Origin: Larix sibirica
Lineage: Eukaryota; Streptophyta; Pinopsida; Pinales; Pinaceae
Reading direction: 5' to 3'
DNA length: 10,494 nt
NCBI GenBank assembly: GCA_004151065.3
Contig: NWUY0300079099.1
Span: 1 to 10,494 of the forward strand
Positions 9,616 through 10,494 of this stretch are shown piece by piece. Every line of letters begins with the position of its first letter. The stretch's first letter is position 1. Position numbers and translations under genes: made by a program. The notes under the pieces were generated by a model. It worked only from the letters and a program-made list of their open reading frames with translations, made no database searches and was not told where the DNA came from.

Positions 9616-9656
9616 TCTCTCTCCCTCTCTCCCTCTCTCTCCCTCTCTCTCTCTCT
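9616..9656 (+). repeat. CT microsatellite
   Basis: This is a 41-base run of CT dinucleotides with periodic extra C residues, so CCCTCTCT blocks recur. It is followed by ACCCCTAACC and then two undetermined bases. On the minus strand it reads as a GA repeat. Confidence 0.9.
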
Positions 9657-9666
9657 ACCCCTAACC

Positions 9667-9668
9667 NN
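9667..9668. other. Two undetermined bases (NN)
   Basis: These are the only ambiguous bases in the window. They fall right after the microsatellite, where sequencing slippage or a small collapsed gap is likely. The true length of the repeat tract here is uncertain. Confidence 0.9.
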
Positions 9669-9860
9669 AATGCAAATGAAATAATTTACATATGATTTTC
9701 TCATAATTGATCATCAGCAAATGACCCTCCATGCTCTTTAAATAGAGATCATGGACCAATCGGGTATCAAGCCACAGATAAATTTATATAGCCATTAAGA
9801 TTTAAAAGAAGATGAGCTATTATATCACTTTATGTCCATAACATATTGTGACCATCGAAT

Positions 9861-9868
9861 TATAAAAG
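9861..9868 (+). promoter_or_regulatory. TATA box before the right-end ORF
   Basis: TATAAAAG lies 87 bases upstream of ATG 9948. A start of transcription 25-35 bases later would give a leader of about 50-60 nt, normal for a plant gene. The position relative to the only G+C-rich ORF of the window supports it. Confidence 0.4.
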
Positions 9869-9947
9869 TACAAATGCATAATAAAGAGACGTGTTTTACG
9901 ATACTTTAAGAATCTCAAGAGTCTCTTTACGGTGAGGAACTGCCAGA

Positions 9948-10316
9948 ATGAACAGCTACTCGAAATCCCTAACGCTATTCGGTGTTGTCGTAGGGTCTCA
10001 TGGCCGTCTGGCCACTCCAGGGAAGTCATCGCCCTCGCCTGTGAAGCTCCCCACGGGCCCTGAACCATGCCGGAAGCTGTTGCATCGTGGAGATGACTTT
10101 GATGGGCTGAAGATTAAGTGGCTAGACCCTAGGAAAGACACATTCTCAACCCTTGATCTTCTCGACAGGCGCATGATGGCTGCAAGATGCACCAAAGAAG
10201 GAACCTCAGCTCCCCCTCATACGAGGGCTAAACTCCTTGCTCAGGTTCTCAATGAAAAACGGTCGCCTCCTCTCATGCATTTGCATCCTCACCAGCCAGA
10301 GATCTCGAATGAGTAA
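9948..10316 (+). CDS. Hypothetical protein, 122 residues
   Basis: The ORF runs from ATG 9948, the first ATG after an in-frame TGA at 9933, to TAA 10314. Position -3 is A, a favourable context. It stands out from the rest of the window by much higher G+C, an abrupt change just before the ATG, and by unbroken codons in a region otherwise full of stops. The peptide is basic and proline-rich: a short hydrophobic stretch (LTLFGVVVG, residues 9-17), a Ser/Pro/Lys linker, a charged segment with LKIKWLDPRKDTFSTLDLL (about residues 55-73) and a His/Pro-rich tail. I recognise no domain and see no clear signal peptide or membrane helix. A good donor-like site, GAGTAAG, overlaps the stop, but splicing to the CAG|GT at 10479 would put TAG next, so it does not extend the frame. 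It may be a small gene, a first exon, or a fragment of an inserted element. The overlapping minus-strand frames are treated as shadows. Confidence 0.4.
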   Translation: MNSYSKSLTLFGVVVGSHGRLATPGKSSPSPVKLPTGPEPCRKLLHRGDDFDGLKIKWLDPRKDTFSTLDLLDRRMMAARCTKEGTSAPPHTRAKLLAQVLNEKRSPPLMHLHPHQPEISNE

Positions 10317-10494
10317 GACCATCGAGCTAACTTGACCACCTCAGCAGATACAACAATCCAGGACTCCTCAAGACCCTTCTTCATTTTTTATTTTTGTAAG
10401 ATCTTTGAGGGGGGTCTCTCTCTGTTTGCGAGTGACACCAAAATAATCTGTTATGGAACTAAAATCATTGATTCAACAGGTAGAAGGAACCCCT
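10317..10494. other. Region after the hypothetical ORF, likely 3' flank
   Basis: Frame 1 is open at 10336-10443 (PPQQIQQSRTPQDPSS and onward), directly after a TGA at 10333. It is +1 relative to the hypothetical ORF and too short to judge. A T-rich stretch (10381-10396) and a run of six G (10409-10414) follow. No polyadenylation hexamer of the canonical form is seen before the window ends. Confidence 0.3.

Noticed and set aside
10313-10479. An intron from GTAAGA at 10313 to CAG|GT at 10479 extending the hypothetical ORF
   Set aside because: Joining these sites gives GAG followed at once by TAG in the ORF's frame, so it would not lengthen the protein. A noncoding intron there cannot be excluded.

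Overview
This window looks like nuclear DNA from a eukaryote, most likely a land plant with a large, repeat-rich genome. It is A+T-rich, carries no intact long gene except one short open frame near the right end, and holds long decayed coding stretches, a T-rich candidate intron, plant-style TATA boxes and a CT microsatellite. I see no bacterial operon, ribosome binding site, tRNA, rRNA, CRISPR array or recognisable transposase, integrase or reverse transcriptase. No taxon marker is present, so 'plant, possibly gymnosperm' is an inference.

Layout: (1) 1-1680 holds no convincing gene. (2) About 1830-2510 is a diverged tandem array of a 96-bp unit. Because 96 is a multiple of three, one frame shows a 32-residue periodic peptide. 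The array ends in a TATA-like box at 2510. (3) About 2560-4300 is pseudogene copy A, a 5'-truncated relative of copy B. (4) 4350-4405 is a C+T-rich tract with a telomere-like motif. (5) 5071-8602 is pseudogene copy B, the longest structure here: a decayed reading frame of about 1,180 codons, made of an unrecognised N-terminal half, a short acidic patch, a long coiled coil and a lysine-rich tail. (6) 8603-9470 holds a TATA-like box, a candidate 516-nt T-rich intron and an AATAAA. (7) 9600-9668 is a CT microsatellite followed by two undetermined bases. (8) 9948-10316 is a 122-codon open frame, clearly G+C-richer than its surroundings, with a TATA box about 87 nt before its ATG.

The main story is a gene family I do not recognise, present twice in the same orientation about 3.75 kb apart. 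Both copies are broken by stops and frameshifts. Some stops are private to one copy and two are shared, which gives a relative order of events. Copy A starts almost exactly where the 96-bp array ends. Nothing here establishes a working multi-gene system. The best candidates for something undescribed are the orphan coiled-coil family and the 96-bp/32-residue repeat.
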